NCBI GenBank assembly: GCA_023515745.1
Contig: JALECJ010000257.1
Coordinates: forward strand, 1,986,687-2,050,686
DNA length: 64,000 nucleotides
Source: Amoeboaphelidium protococcarum
Taxonomy: Eukaryota > Aphelidiomycota > Aphelidea
Direction of reading: 5' to 3'
The notes under the pieces are model-generated. The model saw nothing but the letters and a program-made list of their open reading frames with translations. It was not told the origin of the DNA and did not search any database. A program made the position numbers and the translations under genes. Numbering within the stretch: the stretch's first letter is position 1; every line of letters starts with the position of its first letter. Of this stretch, positions 38,086 to 49,747 are shown one piece after another.

Positions 38086-38504
38086 TTAATTTTAGTTATG
38101 GAAAAGAAGAATATGGGCTTCATTTTCTTTACAATTTGTTCATGACTTTACCGAGCAAGTAAAGTACTGTTAGTCATGTCCATATTAGTAAGACTTTTAC
38201 ATGGCTCAAATGGCCCATATAAGCCATTTATATGACTCATCCATATGGAATAGGCTAAAATTCAACCCATACTTGCCATCCATATGTGTGCCCAGCACTG
38301 CCTGAAACTGCACAACGCTGTAATGTAAAAGAGGATTCTTTGCTTGAACGTGTTGGATAGCTTAATGCGGTCTATCTAGATATCAGATGTGTTGATGCTG
38401 TTGCTAATTAAAAGAAAGTCAGCCTCTTTTTGTAGTTTACGATATTTAAGAGCCAGATTGATCAGGTTGCCGTTGTTGATTCTGCAGTACGAGAAGTATG
38501 ATGA
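38086..38504. other. Intergenic region, convergent
   Basis: Lies between the ends of two genes. Contains several CATATGG/CCATAT strings and an inverted repeat AAATGGC...GCCATTT at 38208-38229. No coding sequence recognised. Confidence 0.4.
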
Positions 38505-39636
38505 TCAGTAAGAACGTAGGAGAAATATTAAACTGAGAAAGTAGCCACAGAGAAGCCTATGGGTGAAACTTGCCATCCCAAGTAGTACTAGTGGAAGGAG
38601 TAAGAGAAGGAACGAGCAGAAAATATAAACATCTCTGAGAAAAGCAGATATGATCATTTTGGGCGCGTAAAGAGCTGCCCAGGCTCCTTTTAGGTACTGT
38701 GCTTGTTGGCCCGTTAAGGGTACATCAACTGTCGAAGGCTTGTAAAGGCAGTTATCATCCCTCAATTTATGTATGGAATCAACTGCTGGGCTCCAAGAAT
38801 CTCTGAACAGGAAGAACAATAACTATAATCAGTACTTAATTAAAGTGCCCGAATCATCTGTAAAGAGTTCACCTTCACATCATCGGCACACTTAATGGAA
38901 GAAAGTGGTTTAACACCTTTTGTATCACTCAAGGAGCATAAGATGAAGCTTAATCTGCATAGTTGGTCCCTTCTCCCTCCGGCTAACCCTCTGGTAAATC
39001 GGTTGAGACTACAGTAGGATCGCTCACTGGGTTGTGGAAATAAATTAGAATATGTGAGCTCCTGGATCTCTAACGCAATCAATAAAGATACCTTACTTGT
39101 TTAAAGTGCTCTTCGATGGAAATTGGCCGTTCGGTGTATTTCAGCAGTGAAAAAGTCTGATGAGAGAGGTATAGAAATCCATCATGTATTCCAATTGCAT
39201 CATGGTCTGAGCCCCAGACAATCCTAGCTGTTAACGTGGGCAAGGACACTTAAAGCTCCCACCAACAGCCTGATGTCACGGCTGAGATCAAATGTAAATA
39301 AAACATGCCCCTGCGGTGCGAATTAAGAGACCATGGCACATACACCTCATGGTATGCGCTCTGTACGGAGTACGCCCACTCTTCCTAGAATGGGCAGATT
39401 AGAAGAACTTGAAACGACTGCTCGAAGACAAAAGACGGTGCAGACAAGTAGTAAAGTGTTTGGAAGATACTGACCGTTTCCGAACGGATCAGCAGAGCTG
39501 ATGAATTATGGAAAGCTCTTTTTATAAATTGAAATTCTTTCTCTTGTTGGCCTTTCGAGCGGCGCGTCTGAGCTGCTTCCGTTGGTAAGTGATGGTCCTA
39601 AATCACTATAGATATGATCAGTAAAAGGCTAATCAT
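38505..39636 (-). CDS. Type I membrane protein with signal peptide, three exons
   Basis: Exons 39097-39636, 38836-39061 and 38505-38800 joined by two 35-nt GT-AG introns (39062-39096, 38801-38835); phases agree and the total is 353 aa. A signal peptide (MISLLLIISIVIQ) is followed by a lumenal or extracellular domain with blocks such as FVFEQSFQVLLICPF, AYHEVYVPWSLNSHRRG, LPTLTARIVWGSDHDAIGIH, and near the C-terminus a strong membrane helix (VYIFCSFLLLLLPLVLLGMA). No family recognised; an ER or plasma-membrane protein is inferred. Few UAR codons here, and without splicing the gene is invisible. Confidence 0.6.
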
Positions 39637-40015
39637 GTGGCTCAGTTCCTTGCAAAGATAGATCTATATTATTCAGTGCATTAGACACAATGTCTATCGT
39701 GAGCATATCGCAGTAGACAAAATGTCTATCGAGCATTTGATTTGTATTAACGTTTCTGTTAAAAAATTGAATATAAAATAGCAATTAATAGCAGGGCAAT
39801 GCTTCAATGATCGAACATAATTGTAGCAAAGTTCATTGTGACAATACTGTCGTGTGTGCACTTTGCATCGTCATTGGTCAATATCATTCTTTGATCGCGC
39901 TGTAAAAGTTTTCTTCCACAGGCCTTCCGCCCGTTTCCTCTTCCGTCTTGAAACCAAAGTCGCTATTTTGTTTTGAGTAAAACTCTAGTAAAGTAACGTA
40001 CGTAATTCAGCAATA
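39637..40015. promoter_or_regulatory. Divergent promoter between membrane protein and ARMC8
   Basis: 379 bp between two start codons. Holds the paired palindromes at 39682-39728 (separate entry), AT-rich strings and pyrimidine-rich CCTTCCGCCCGTTTCC about 90 bp before the ARMC8 start. Confidence 0.5.
39682..39728. promoter_or_regulatory. Tandem pair of palindromes TAGACA-N3-TGTCTA
   Basis: TAGACAcaaTGTCTA at 39682-39696 and TAGACAaaaTGTCTA at 39714-39728: six-base inverted arms with a 3-nt spacer, twice, 32 bp apart start to start (three helical turns). The following bases (TCG and GAGCAT) are repeated too. The form suits a dimeric DNA-binding regulator acting on one or both flanking genes; that role is inferred. 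Confidence 0.5.
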
Positions 40016-42150
40016 ATGGTTAGCACAGTAAGGCTTATTAATTGCTTTGTACGATATTAATATATGTAACATTGTTGTAGTAATCGTATGCTGCCAAGTA
40101 TGAGGCTTCTATTGAAGCGTTGAAGAGTCAGAATGTTTAGGATCGCATTAGTGGTAGCAAGTTTATAAAGAATGCAGTCATTGGTAATAAGAATCGAAAG
40201 CAACTTTTTATGCAAATGGGTCTCATCTAAATTCTGGTTTAAATGATTATGAATCCTAGTGAGAGTGAAGAAGTGAGACTTCAAGCTGTGATCATTATCG
40301 GCAGTTTGACTTATGGCAGTGACGAGATTATCGCCGCCTTAGTTCAGAATGGAGTCATTGTTCCCCTGTTGGAATGCCTCATTCAAAGTAGCCCAGGTAG
40401 TGAGAAGCTGGTTGAAGCAGCGGTCAAAGCTTTGAGGGCTCTGTTTTAGCATTCCGTTGTGCCTCGTGAAGATGTATTCCAGGACAGATACTTGCGAGCA
40501 TTGACTAACCTGTTGTAATTGATTGATGGACCTCAACATAATCTTGCCACAGTGAGCGCCAGTGTTATTGCAAGATGTGCCGAGACTGTGCCTCAATAGA
40601 ACAGGGTTGTCCGTTTTAATGCTCTGCCATGGCTGTTGAAGGCCTTGTAGAGTGCTCACCCGAAAGCCCAAGAGTCCGCTCTGGATGCTATAAGCTCTCT
40701 GGCAAGATCCAATGCTGAAGTGTGCAAGTCTATTATTCTAATGTCTATTGAACAGACGCCTCACTTCTCTAATGCTTTCCAATTACTAATGCATTTCATC
40801 CATGATAAGAGACCACAGATGCGTCTCATCGCTTGTACCACTATTGTCAATTTGTACAAGGCCAATGCCATTCCGTCTCACCAAGAAGAGGTTAAGATTA
40901 ACGTATTGCCCGCTCTGGTCAAGTTGTTGGATGAGGACAAGGATGCTGTGATCAGGGAACGTGCGCCTCTAATTCTCGGCCTACTTGTAAGTGATAGTGA
41001 AAGTATGTAGACGTCGTGCACCCATAATGATGCCATTAAGAAATTGTCGCAGTTGTTGATTGCTAACGTGAAGTTGCGTAGTGATTTAGAAGCGGAGTCT
41101 CCAGACAGCGATGAATTGAAATAAGCAGACAGAATCATGGAAAATGTTCTGCTATGTCTGGCCAGTGTGTCATCCAAGGTGGAAGAGTGTAGAAATTAGA
41201 TTATTAGCTAGAAAGTTCTACCGCATATTGTTAAGGCTCTGGAACACCCTTCCGTGGCAATGAGAAGTGCCGCCTGTCAATGTGCGCGCAGTCTATCTAG
41301 AAGTTTGAAGACTCTTCGCACAAATCTGGTGGATGCAAATATTGCTATGCCGCTGTTCAAACTATTATCTGATGAGAATCTGCAGGTGAAGACTACTGCT
41401 TCTGCCACTTTATGCAATATTGTTTTGGATTTCTCTCCGATGAAGAAGGTTGTCTTGGAGAATGGTGGAGTTGAAAAGATTGTTGCCCTGATCTAGTCTA
41501 TGGACAATGATCTGAGAACTAATGCTGTTTGGGCTTTGAAGAATTTGCTATTCCAAGCTGATGCAGATATAAAAAAGACTGTGATGAAACACTTGACATT
41601 TGGTGCGTTAGAGCAGCTGATCAACGACCCTGAGGTGATTATCCAAGAGCAGGCCATCAATTTATTGCGTAATTTAGTCTGCGGGAAAGAGGCAGATATT
41701 GCAGAGGTATTTGCAGGATTCGGTGAGCAGAATCTGATCTCTCTGATTGAGAAGAAACTGCACTCGGAATCTAGCGGAGTTATTGCACAGACATTGTACG
41801 TCATTGTCAACATCTCCACGGGAAATGAGAGTCATAAGACTGCCATAGTGAGAAATGAGAACATTTTGCGCGAGATTATTCGCTGTACCGGGCATTAGGA
41901 TGCTGATATCAGAGAGGCGACAGTGTGGTGTATTATCAATTTGACGTGGCCAGATGATGTGGGAACATCGGGTAGAGTGGCACGTCTACGTTAATTGGGA
42001 TTCGAAGATCGACTACGTATAATGACAAGTGACTCTAATGATCGCGTCAAAGACCGCGTAAATACAGCTCTACCTCACTTTGCGGCAATATCTGGTAGCG
42101 GGCGTCCTGCTGCAGTTGGTGGTAGTCAGTCTGGCAATACTACAGAATGA
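40016..42150 (+). CDS. ARMC8: ARMC8/GID5 armadillo protein of the GID/CTLH E3 complex
   Basis: Exon 1 is only 12 nt (40016-40027, MVST), the intron 40028-40080 (53 nt) has GTAAGG...TGTAG, exon 2 is 40081-42150; 693 aa. Armadillo repeats run through the whole protein, e.g. LRTNAVWALKNLLFQADADI, IQEQAINLLRNLVCGKEADI, and REATVWCIINLTWP near the end, matching ARMC8. In the CTLH/GID ubiquitin ligase ARMC8/Gid5 bridges substrate receptor and core. Ends in a short Gly/Ser tail. About twenty UAR codons, several within helices. Confidence 0.87.
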
Positions 42151-42700
42151 TCATTATGTTGTTAATCTATCGAAAAATCTGTTTATTTGATTGCTTAAAT
42201 ATCACTTTTTCCCTATGAATGCTCTGTTGGGATTCATCAAAACAATACACCGCTTTCTAGTGGACTCAAGATCGCATGGTGGAGCTCCCTTTTGCAGCGT
42301 ATGGCCACGAACTGATCACCATTGATGAGAGAGATTAAGCAAGTACATTTTATTTCTTGTTCACAGTATGCATCATAAAGCTAATTATAATTACAATAAA
42401 GTTAAATAAAGAGCCGAATCACAAGGTTGGTAATCTCATGGTCCCATTTAAAAATAAATAACTTTTATTAGTAGCTACTTCACAAGACTAATTGTTCGTT
42501 TGATTACTTTAAGTGAGCTTCTATCAATGGCCCTTGCAGGAAGAAGGATCTAAAGATCTTCTTGATTAAAATCAGTAAGCACAATCCACTTTCGCGGACA
42601 GGAACTTGGTTAGCTCTCTTTTGCATTCAACTTGATTCATGCCACGTTCATTCGCCTTCGCTTTCCACCCACTTCTTGCACCTCGACACCTTACTCATCA
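42151..42700. other. Intergenic region
   Basis: 550 bp after ARMC8. AT-rich with polyadenylation-like AATAAA/TTAAATAAA strings near 42400-42470. Short ATG-led frames end quickly in TGA. No gene I can support. Confidence 0.35.
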
Positions 42701-42901
42701 ATGAATTTTCGTTTGAATTTAAGCGTAATGCCAGTCATACCGTTCGCTATTCTAACTGCGTGTAACTACTGGATTATCAATTACCCCATGGCCAGCAGAG
42801 CTTGGATGGAGTATGGTGGACTCCACTTGGTAGGGAAGGCTACCAGGATACACGACAAATGCCGGGAGCTTCGGGCAATTCGTCGGCAGAGCTCTCACTG
42901 A
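42701..42901 (+). CDS. Small single-span membrane protein, hypothetical
   Basis: 66 aa, TGA stop, no UAR codon. MNFRLNLSVMPVIPFAILTA leads a likely membrane helix; the C-terminal half is basic (RIHDKCRELRAIRRQ). Size and layout recall accessory subunits of respiratory complexes, but no family can be claimed. The minus strand carries another short frame (MPGKKMKIVDSEW, from 42986), so coding status is uncertain. Confidence 0.35.
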   Translation: MNFRLNLSVMPVIPFAILTACNYWIINYPMASRAWMEYGGLHLVGKATRIHDKCRELRAIRRQSSH

Positions 42902-43048
42902 TCTCTACAAATCAGTCTTCCAGAATTGCAATATCGAGCTCTGCTTCCCATTCAGAGTCAACAATTTTCATTTTTTTACCAGGCATTTTTTGGACTCTTT
43001 AGATGCTATAATGAAATTACAATAAAATTTATGAAATTGTACTATTAG

Positions 43049-43425
43049 TTAAAAGCGACGTGAGTGGGGCAGCAGCAACATTATGCCAAATATTATCATT
43101 TTCGCGTGTATAAGTAGACTAGATGAGGCTTTAATAAGTGCGAACGCGTTTGACTCGAAAAAGCCACAGAAGAACTGCTTGGAATGATCCTCCCCTTCTT
43201 GCCCTATTTCTACATCAGCATATCTGACCAAGCACACATCTGTTAGAAACAGATACTCCAAGTGGCTGCATTGTCGCAAATTATACAGCAAAATTTTCTG
43301 ACGGTAGAGGAGTTAAAGCGACAGTAGGCCAAGTTCAACCATTTTAAATGCGAGCACCTGTCCACTAAACAACCAATAACAGATGAACGTGTACCAGTCA
43401 GCAATCCAATGGACATCTTTGTCAA
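43049..43425 (-). pseudogene. Leucine-rich-repeat (FBXL/AMN1-like) remnant
   Basis: One frame reads LVDRCSHLKWLNLAYCRFNS and the adjacent frame continues as LLYNLRQCSHLEYLFLTDV. Together these are two consecutive cysteine-containing LRRs, but they are separated by a one-base shift at an AAAATTTT run near 43300. No intron with GT-AG borders explains it. Sequence after the second repeat is no longer LRR-like. Either a decayed gene or a sequencing error in the homopolymer. Confidence 0.4.
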
Positions 43426-43440
43426 GCATGAACACTGATT

Positions 43441-43960
43441 CTAAGGAATATTAAATTACAAATTCTAGTATACAGTACATGATGATGACACGTAAATAAA
43501 GTATAATCGTGTACAGTCAGTCAGTTAGTCAAGCTAAGGGACCCCATCTATTATAAGCTACGGTGTTAAATAAAAGCGGCGAGAAACCAGTTTCTCAAAT
43601 CAACGTTTCCCATTCCGCCCGCCACTCTCGCCCATTGATTGACTGATCAGCAGCAATCAGCCGGCCACTTACGAGGGCTATGTTATTCAATGAAGACATA
43701 CTTATTCTCTCTTTACCGCCGGCCATAATATTTAATAGACTTTGATATGAGACTGCTTTAAAAAGTTGTTCTTGGAGTTCTTTTGATTAATTCTAATCGG
43801 TATTGCAGTATTGATTCAATTGAGTAAAAAAATTCCATCACGTTCAGTTTTTTCTCTCCTTCAAAAGGAGGGGCATCATCTTCTCTTCACTGTTGTACAA
43901 GGTACCCGCCAAAAATAATCATCCAGCAAAATATTTATTAATTTGAATTTTATTCATAAT
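43441..43960. promoter_or_regulatory. Upstream region of the RING membrane protein
   Basis: 520 bp. The centre (43560-43690) is GC-rich with AGCGGCGAG, CCGCCCGCCA and GCCGGCC strings and three nearby TGATTGACTGA-like repeats; the right part is AT-rich. Promoter role inferred. Confidence 0.4.
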
Positions 43961-45016
43961 ATGGTGCGATTTAATAGAAGCAATTCTACAGCAACGTTGA
44001 TGAGGACGATTGATGAGGTGGAATAGGCTGAATCTCAGATCCCATCCAATGTGACCAGGAATCAGGAGGGTGCAATGAGAATGGCGTGGTTGATGTGGCG
44101 CATAGTCTGTGCTATTGTCTTGCTTTACTCCATCGCTGTGATAGTCATCGGATCCATGGTGTATATGCGTTATCATGCGAGTACCTGTGTTCCATAGTTG
44201 TCCACGTGGCTGCTGGTATAATTGATCATACAAGGCATAGTAGTGGTTGTGAATTGTGCTATGCTCTGTGTAATTCCATCCATATACGATGATCCTATCA
44301 CCGCAATGAGGAAATCATATAAATGTGGTTGGGTGTTTATCATCACCAGGCTGATACCCCTCGCTTATGCCGTATGGACTATAGTTGGTATATCCTTCAC
44401 AGCTTTGCCACAGGAGATTGCAAATTGCTAGTCTGAAGATTAGATTGATTATATCCGTGGATTCTGCGTGCTGTTGGTGTTTATACATTCCGCTATATTT
44501 ATATTCATGGGTACTATGGCATCTTGTGTCCCGTGTATTGTCGCGTTATTCATGGCGTATGAGCAAGGATATGATTACATGGAGTAGCGAGGTGTATCGT
44601 TGCCTTCTCACTCTAGACGATCTCTATAGTAATAATAATTATAATAGCTGCTCAGTCGTGGTTAATAGTCATCGTTTTAAGAATTGTAAAGATATATGAT
44701 TCCAGTGAATATTACTGGCGATAAATCGTTGCATGGTTGTGTATGCGCTATATGTTAATGTGATTTAATCACTTAGGAAGAGCATAGTGTTGCAGATTAA
44801 TCGCATCATTTTAGTAACACGGATAGATTGTGGCAGTTGCAGTGTGGGCATATATACCATGAGTCTTGTATATCTTAGTCTGTAACGCTGCACTCGCGTC
44901 ATTGTCCTACATGTAGATAATCTATAGTTACTCCTAATCAGATAAGTCAAACCTCACTCGATGGATCACTCTCTGCTTCCGCATCCTCACTGTCGTCATC
45001 TTCCTCATTGCATTGA
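43961..45016 (+). CDS. Multi-span membrane RING-H2 ubiquitin ligase
   Basis: 351 aa, single exon. Residues ~45-210 hold four hydrophobic spans (IVCAIVLLYSIAVIVIGSM, LLVQLIIQGIVVVVNCAMLC, VFIITRLIPLAYAVWTIVGI, GFCVLLVFIHSAIFIFMG). A Gln-rich linker written mostly in TAA/TAG follows, then a C-terminal RING-H2 finger: CVCAICQCD...LQCGHIYHESCI...HCPTCR (C3H2C3). A Ser-rich tail ends at TGA. Likely a membrane-anchored E3; substrate unknown. Confidence 0.8.
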
Positions 45017-45129
45017 TGACGGTCTTTAATCTCGTTAATTCTGTGTGATATATCAATTAAAAAAATACTTGATATTCCTTTGTATCTGGCTTTTAGTACT
45101 GTACTGATCATACTTACATTCTACTCTCT

Positions 45130-45550
45130 TCATTCCACCCAGTACTTTTCACTGTAACGATCTACTATTATGCCCAACCTGAGGCTCGGGAACGTCAGAT
45201 AGCTCTTTACCTGAGCCAATTGCATGGCATTAGCTTGAGAGACGATTCCTCTTACTACAACTAATCTCCATCTCACCAGTAATGATGATTCTCATGTTCA
45301 GTACCATAAATAACGCATATACTAAGCTTTAGTGTTTGAGATTGAGATCATCGGCATTCTGAAGTAGAGAGTAGACAACAGATGCTACATCCTTCAACTT
45401 TTACACCTTCAGCAGTGCGTAAATGCGTATGTTAGCATCTCTGCTCAATCCAATTGCAAAATCTTTTAAAAATTCAATCTAATAACCACTTCTGAGTAGT
45501 TATCACGCTTTGATAAGCGGAGCTCGCATAATAGAAATTTGTACATTCAT
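45130..45550 (-). CDS. Small spliced protein, unknown
   Basis: Three exons 45545-45550, 45277-45478 and 45130-45233; introns of 66 and 43 nt with GT-AG ends; total 312 nt, 103 aa. The product starts MNIEFLKDFAIGLSRDANIR, continues with IYALLKVQKLKDVASVVYSL and ends with SYLTFPSLRLGIIVDRYSEK and YWVE. A compact helical/beta domain is likely. There is a faint look of Cgi121/TPRKB (KEOPS), too weak to assign. It sits 41 bp downstream of the NOC4 stop on the same strand. Confidence 0.5.
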
Positions 45551-45591
45551 TAAACTGGGAAATGAAATATATTAATACTTTATCATGTTGT

Positions 45592-47112
45592 TCAAGATTA
45601 ATAAGCAAATAGCTTTGTCGACTTTATCTGATTGAGCGGGGCAGGTTTAACATGTTCTTTAGTCAATTCAGCACGTAGCATAGTACTGTACGTCTCATCC
45701 AAATACTCGCTCACTTGAAGCTCCAATTGCTGAGTGGTAAACTGCTTCTAGAATTATCTTGCCATATTTACCACGGCGGGCAGGTAGTGACTTTTCAAAG
45801 CCTCCAATTCCCACAGAGAACTCTACATTGCACCAGCCATAGATGGATCCTGCTAATGCATATCAAATGGATCCTAGCTATTATGACAGAACTTCTACTC
45901 TTCCACTTATGACAAGGTACGGTGTATCAAAAGGATAGTGGACGGATGTCTGCGCATCAGATTGTTCACCATAGCGAGCATAGTAAGAATTGCCGCTGGT
46001 GGAGCTGAGGGGCATAATCTGCACATTCGCTTAATAAATGCAGCCACCAGATTAACTGGGAGATGACTTGATTTCAAGAAGAGATCTGCCAACTTCAAAA
46101 ATCTGCTCCTATACATGGAATGCACCATATCATAGTTAAATAGCGCGTACAATTTGGTATAGAATTCTGGATAATCCAGATTATACTTGTGAATCAGATG
46201 GAATAGACTGTTCAGAGCCAGAATCTGCAATATAAGATCTCCGTTAGAGTAACAATCAGTCAGAAAATCATGCAATCTTCTAGGATCATTCATGTGTGGA
46301 ATAATCTCTTCATGCAGCACTTTAAGTATGACCTTGTAATCGTCCACATTCAACATTGGTAGAGACATCACATCTAACCACGCCTCACTGAAAGCCTTCT
46401 GATGACTTTTTGAGCATCCCACTGCAGTGACTCCTTCGCGTATATACTGAGAACTACCAGACACAAAATAGGTAGGGGCTTCATTTAATGACTATCCAGG
46501 TAGTTTCATCAATAAGTGTATCAGAAGATTACGCGCCTATTGAGCAGTTTTAACCAGCGATTCTTCACACATTCGATGTATGGACCTTAAGCAGTAATAT
46601 CTCAAATCAGAATACTTCAAAACATAAAACTCCAACAATAGCTACAATAGCTATTCGGATACATGAGGCTGACAGCGAATTACAATAGACTGTATTAAGT
46701 TGTGATATAGATCAAAGTTGAATGCATATTAACCAGTGACGCGTTAATCTTACTGAGAGTCAATCTGCACAAAAGACATCAAACTTCTCACAATGGCAAC
46801 GTTAATCTGCAGTCCATCACGCGCATCACCATCATTATGCGGAGTACTCAAAATTCTCAGCATTTACTCACACACTTCATTAAATACACTCCGCATCCAT
46901 CCGACAGCTTTGACTCTATTTTTATCTGCCCGATCCACGACATGAAGATCGCCATCAGAGAGTAATCGTTCAAAGACGCGTGCTGATGCTCTCACACAGT
47001 CTAAATGTTGCTCAACATCGTTGCTCTTCAAATACTTTAATAGAACCAAAACTTGGTTTATATTTCTCTTGTCACTCTCTATCGATTACACGATACTTGA
47101 CAAGTCACTCAT
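45592..47112 (-). CDS. NOC4: Nucleolar complex protein NOC4
   Basis: 506 aa, single exon. The helical N-terminus is followed by the CBF/Mak21-type domain: YALFNYDMVHSMYRSRFLKL, HLPVNLVAAFIKRMCRLCPS, MLAMVNNLMRRHPSTILLIH, and the NOC4 signature QDPFDMHQQDPSMAGAMQSS with LWELEALKSHY near the C-terminus. NOC4 partners NOP14 in 18S rRNA processing and 40S assembly. Length agrees with yeast and human NOC4. UAR codons lie within DPFDMHQQDP (TAG CAG). Confidence 0.93.
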
Positions 47113-47343
47113 GTCTTTACTTGATATTAATATTTGTTAAGATTTGTAGAAATTTGGTAGACAGCTGGAATTGAATGATTTGATAAATTTTCAATTACCG
47201 TAATAGAAGCTGTTCTTCCCTCTGCAGAGATTTCTCAAATTGATCTTGGGGACGAGACTGAAAGCAAATTCGTCAAGAGATCGTTCTCAACAACAATCGG
47301 CACGCAAAGATAGATAGAAAAATATCTACAGTATACTCTGGCT

Positions 47344-47820
47344 ATGAATAAGATGAGATTAAACGCGACTATGGTGATGAGAAAGAGACTTTTGTCTGCG
47401 AGCGGAAAATGCAGATAGACTTAGATTGATAAGAATGCTTTTGAATAGATTTTATAACGACACAATGTGGGTGATATTAGTAGTCCATTGACTGATGTCG
47501 CTGTTAAATTCAAGCTGTGCAATGACGTGTCAAAGCACTTTACGCGTCCGTTATCGTCTGTGGAATTTAATAATATCACTAGTCCTCAAGATATTCTCAC
47601 ACTCCTGTAAACTAAACCTCAAAGTGTAAATGTGGTACAAGCCAGAAAGGTGACCATTGAAGAGTAATTGTAAAAGATGACATTGCCTGCTAATATGCAT
47701 TTTGTGCCTTCTAAACGCGATCTTATCCTCAGCGTTTTGAAGTAATAGTAGCGTTAATAGTAATAACAACAGTAACAATTATAGTCTTAGTAGACTCATC
47801 ATATGATAAATGATTAGTGA
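47344..47820 (+). CDS. MRPL50: Mitochondrial large ribosomal subunit protein mL50-like
   Basis: 158 aa. A basic presequence-like start (MNKMRLNATMVMRKRLLSAS) precedes the mL50 core LTDVAVKFKLCNDVSKHFTR and PLSSVEFNNITSPQDILTLL, which follows the family pattern of a short helix ending in a conserved region before 'I-T-S/T...D'. The C-terminus is a poly-Gln tail, nearly all TAA/TAG. Ends 58 bp before the end of the convergent NPL4. Family call is moderate because mL50 is divergent. Confidence 0.6.
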
Positions 47821-47878
47821 TAAAATTGATATATTTTAATTCTGAATGCGCCTGACATAATATATTTTCTCGATACAA

Positions 47879-49747
47879 TCACTATTTTGGTAATCCGCAC
47901 ATTTCGCAATCCTAGTTCTGAGCCTTATTCTAGAAGGTACAATGTGGACATGCCCACGGCTCTCCTTATGAGTTCTGATTCTTTGAAGATTACGAGGTTC
48001 CTCCAGCCTGCGCCTAATCAGCCTCCTCCAACATGAACATCAGAGTCCGGAATGCATCAATCTAGAAAAGTTTTGCCTCAAATTCATCATCTCTACAGTC
48101 CTTGTTATAAATTAGTTCAACCAGAGCACTGATCGAGTTCTCATCAAATACTGAAGATTAGAGCAGGTACAGTAGCAGATGAAAATCATTTAATGCATCG
48201 CGTTTACTGCATTTAATTGACGATAAATGAGACTTGAGCAGAGGCATTGATGAAGGAGTCAGGCGATTCTCAATGTTGAAGAACTGCGGCGATGTGAACA
48301 TCTACTTTGGATCTTGCGGGAATCCTTCAGTCAGCGTCACAATAAGATACTCCACAGGGAAACAGGGCTTAGCTGCTTCCTACACAGTGACACCGTACTT
48401 GTTCTTGAATTTGTAAAAAACTTCCGGCACGTAATTGTCAGCTGAACTCTCCACAACATGTACACTATTTGGATCCATTGTCGCCTCAATGACCTGATCA
48501 CGCACCATCCCCATTCCGATGTTGGACACCTGATATGCACTCAGATGGATGTCTTTATTCTAGTCTCCACTCACGACAACAGATACAAATTTAGATCCAA
48601 AATAGTGACCCTTTGCATGAGGTGTAAACGATGGATTATCCAACTGCTACTAAGCCATAAACATTATCTCTGCAGACGATAGAAAGTAAGAATCCACATG
48701 TCGCTTGCAGATAACCTTTCCCAGTCCACTGCCATCATCAATCAGATCAGTGTATATTACACCTACAGGACGGATATCTAAAACTTTACTTATTACGTCC
48801 AGGTGAGCCTTCTAAGTATCAGGCAATAGTTCCACTCCATCTGATCCATTGTTTTGCGGTGGTTCATATACAGCTGATACGACAGCTTTGATTCCCAGCG
48901 GAACTTTATCATGCGCCTCATATCTACCATACAGTATCCCAATCCTCTGCAGACCAGATTATCTCCAGAAAGACAGAAATTGGTCTATTATCGCTGGACT
49001 CTCAAATTCAACATGATCAACCATACGGAAAACTTGTTATTATAATACAATAGCAGATGGTTGACACTTGGCACACATCGACGCTGGATAAGGAGGATGG
49101 CCAGCGTCGCAGTTAGGATTAACTTTAAACGAAGGCTCTTCCAACAGGGGAACAACAGAGTCCGACTCAAACTTTCCAGATGAAGATACTGTTCGATTAG
49201 CTGCGTTCTTCGTCACGTTTTAAGTCTATAACTTTCTGAGATAGGCATGGAACGACATGTGTTTGATATTTTGCTCCTCTAAGTACTTGGAGTCATAAGG
49301 TTCCAATGGCATACAGTAATCACACATTCCTTTCGGTCCATGGCGGCAGAATCTCTCATCCTTCCCTCTCCGTATCAATCCATCTTGATTAGAAAGAAGT
49401 TGATCAACTTTATCCAATTTCAGCATCTCTTCATTATCCAAAATATCGCTCTGCTATGACTTTACTTGCAATTAGCTACTTTGCACTTCAGGCGAAGTGA
49501 CCGAGTTGCCGCCAATCTTGGTGACATACAACAAGTCTCCATGACGGATTCCCAGAGCATTGACTTTGATATCATTACCAGCTTAGAATGGTCGGCTTCC
49601 ATTAGGCTAATTAGATAGAGTGAACTAACTCTGATCCATCTTGAGCACCTAAGCAGACTCTGCATACAATCCGGAAATAGATACATCATCTCCCACATTC
49701 ACTCTAAAATTTCCATCAGCTGATCTCAAACGGATAATCTACATCAT
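47879..49747 (-). CDS. NPL4: NPL4, Cdc48/p97 ubiquitin cofactor
   Basis: 622 aa, single exon. Ubiquitin-like N-terminus ([20 protein letters not shown], with [13 protein letters not shown]), the NPL4 zinc region [20 protein letters not shown] (~residue 135) followed by SFHAYLRKL, the inactive MPN domain, and a C-terminal NZF finger ACPHCTFQNKAQNQDCEMCG. With UFD1 it feeds ubiquitylated proteins to Cdc48 in ER-associated degradation. The NZF contains three in-frame UAR codons and ends Q-TGA. Confidence 0.95.

Noticed and set aside
38208-38229. Inverted repeat AAATGGC...GCCATTT as a terminator or RNA hairpin
   Set aside because: Only seven-base arms in AT-rich DNA; not distinctive enough in a eukaryotic intergenic region.
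42914-42986. Minus-strand frame MPGKKMKIVDSEWEAELD
   Set aside because: Only 24 codons before TGA and no convincing splice to another exon.
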